A stretch of DNA of 6,686 nucleotides, from contig CAMLOZ010000205.1 of NCBI GenBank assembly GCA_946481625.1, positions 1-6,686 of the forward strand, given 5' to 3'. Shown piece by piece: positions 6,089 through 6,686 of the stretch. The notes beneath the pieces are model-generated. The model ran no database searches. It worked only from the letters and a program-made list of their open reading frames with translations, and had not been told where the DNA came from. The DNA comes from an uncultured Haloferula sp. GTDB lineage: Bacteria; Verrucomicrobiota; Verrucomicrobiae; Verrucomicrobiales; Akkermansiaceae. Positions within the stretch are counted from its first letter, which is position 1; each line of letters starts with the position of its first letter. Both the position numbers and the translations under genes were made by a program.

Positions 6089-6686
6089 TCATGAAGCGGG
6101 CTTCACCCCGCACCAGCCGCCACTCCACGAGACCGCGAGAGGGAGCCCGAAAACCCTGCTGATCAGGGGCGAGGCGAGGACCTTGCGCTTGGGTCCATCG
6201 GCGATGATCGCACCGCGGTCGAGAAGGATGGCGCGGTCGATTTCCGGCGGGATCTCGCCCGGGTGGTGGGTGACCAGCACAAGAGTGTGCCCCGCGGCGG
6301 CGAGTTCGCGCAGCGCGGCGACGAGGCCGAGCGAAGCGGCGAAATCGAGGGCGGTGGAAGGCTCGTCGAGCACCAGCACCGGCGGGTCATGAACCAAGGC
6401 GCGGGCAATGAGGAAGCGTCGGCGCTCGCCGGAGGAGAGCGTGCCGAAGTCGCGCTCCGCAAGATGCAAAATGCCGAGCCGGGCGATGGCTTGGTCCGCG
6501 GCGGACTTCTCCGCCCGACTGAAGCGCATCTCGCGGGTGCGGCCGAAGGCACCCCGGAGCGAGGAGAGCACGACATCGCGGGCGCTTTCCTCGGGATGGA
6601 AGCGGGCGACATCTTCCGGCATGACGACGCCGATGCGGTGGCGGAGTTCTTCGAGCGACCAGAGGTCCTCGCCGAAGAGCCGGCAG
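6089..6686 (-). CDS. ABC transporter ATP-binding protein, ModF/COG1119 type, N-terminus cut by window edge
   Basis: About 199 codons are visible and the frame is open to the right edge, so the Walker A loop is outside the window. The visible start reads CRLFGEDLWSLEELRHRIGV, where COG1119 ATPases have a similar LWxLRxRIG stretch, then SARDVVLSSLRGAFG. Counting from the Met at 6622, the ABC signature LSSGERRR is at 62-69, Walker B VLVLDEPSTALD at 82-93, and the H-loop VTHH at 117-120. The family-typical HHPGEIPPEIDRAILLDRG follows. A cytoplasmic ATPase driving import or export is expected. COG1119 members are annotated as molybdenum-transport or photorepair-like ATPases, but substrate cannot be told without the neighbours. 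The Met at 6622 is internal, since similarity continues upstream. A 109 bp gap separates its stop from the next leftward gene. Confidence 0.93.
   Translation of the reverse strand, partial: CRLFGEDLWSLEELRHRIGVVMPEDVARFHPEESARDVVLSSLRGAFGRTREMRFSRAEKSAADQAIARLGILHLAERDFGTLSSGERRRFLIARALVHDPPVLVLDEPSTALDFAASLGLVAALRELAAAGHTLVLVTHHPGEIPPEIDRAILLDRGAIIADGPKRKVLASPLISRVFGLPLAVSWSGGWCGVKPAS

Noticed and set aside
4690..6162. 490-codon plus-strand frame
   Set aside because: Most is antisense to the exported SHD1 gene and lacks family features. Only its last 42 codons, preceded by a good ribosome site, were kept as a low-level finding.

Overview
This 6.7 kb, GC-rich window looks like a chromosomal segment from a Verrucomicrobiota bacterium (Verrucomicrobiales-like). 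That placement is an inference. It rests on two exported proteins carrying SHD1-type domains, a long two-module U32 protein of a type known from the Planctomycetes/Verrucomicrobia group, high GC, and few recognisable Shine-Dalgarno sites. No tRNA, rRNA, CRISPR array, insertion sequence or phage gene was found.

Left part (1-3183): a small S4-domain RNA-binding protein of the Hsp15 type runs leftward off the edge. Divergent from it are a large U32-family protein related to the RlhA class of rRNA hydroxylation factors and, 5 bp behind it, a MmcQ/YjbR-family protein. The first two genes plausibly both act on the ribosome. The third is of unknown function and probably co-transcribed with the second.

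Middle (3184-3304): a short convergent spacer holds a good intrinsic terminator for the leftward genes and a weaker candidate for the rightward operon.

Right-centre (3305-5979, minus strand): two exported proteins form a tight two-gene operon with an 8 bp gap. The upstream gene has a signal peptide, an SHD1-like domain and a region resembling a gluzincin (MA-like/DUF1570-type) peptidase whose HExxH motif is degenerate (HCMAN). The downstream gene has a signal peptide and two tandem copies of SHD1 plus a retropepsin-like aspartyl protease domain, each copy with its own DTG. This pair is the most unusual content of the window: an apparent single-chain double retropepsin beside an apparent pseudo-metallopeptidase.

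Right edge (6089-6686, minus strand): the C-terminal two thirds or so of an ABC-transporter ATPase of the ModF/COG1119 type. Walker A lies outside the window.

Across the window the plus strand is G-rich at third codon positions whichever way genes point. This suggests it is the leading strand of replication.
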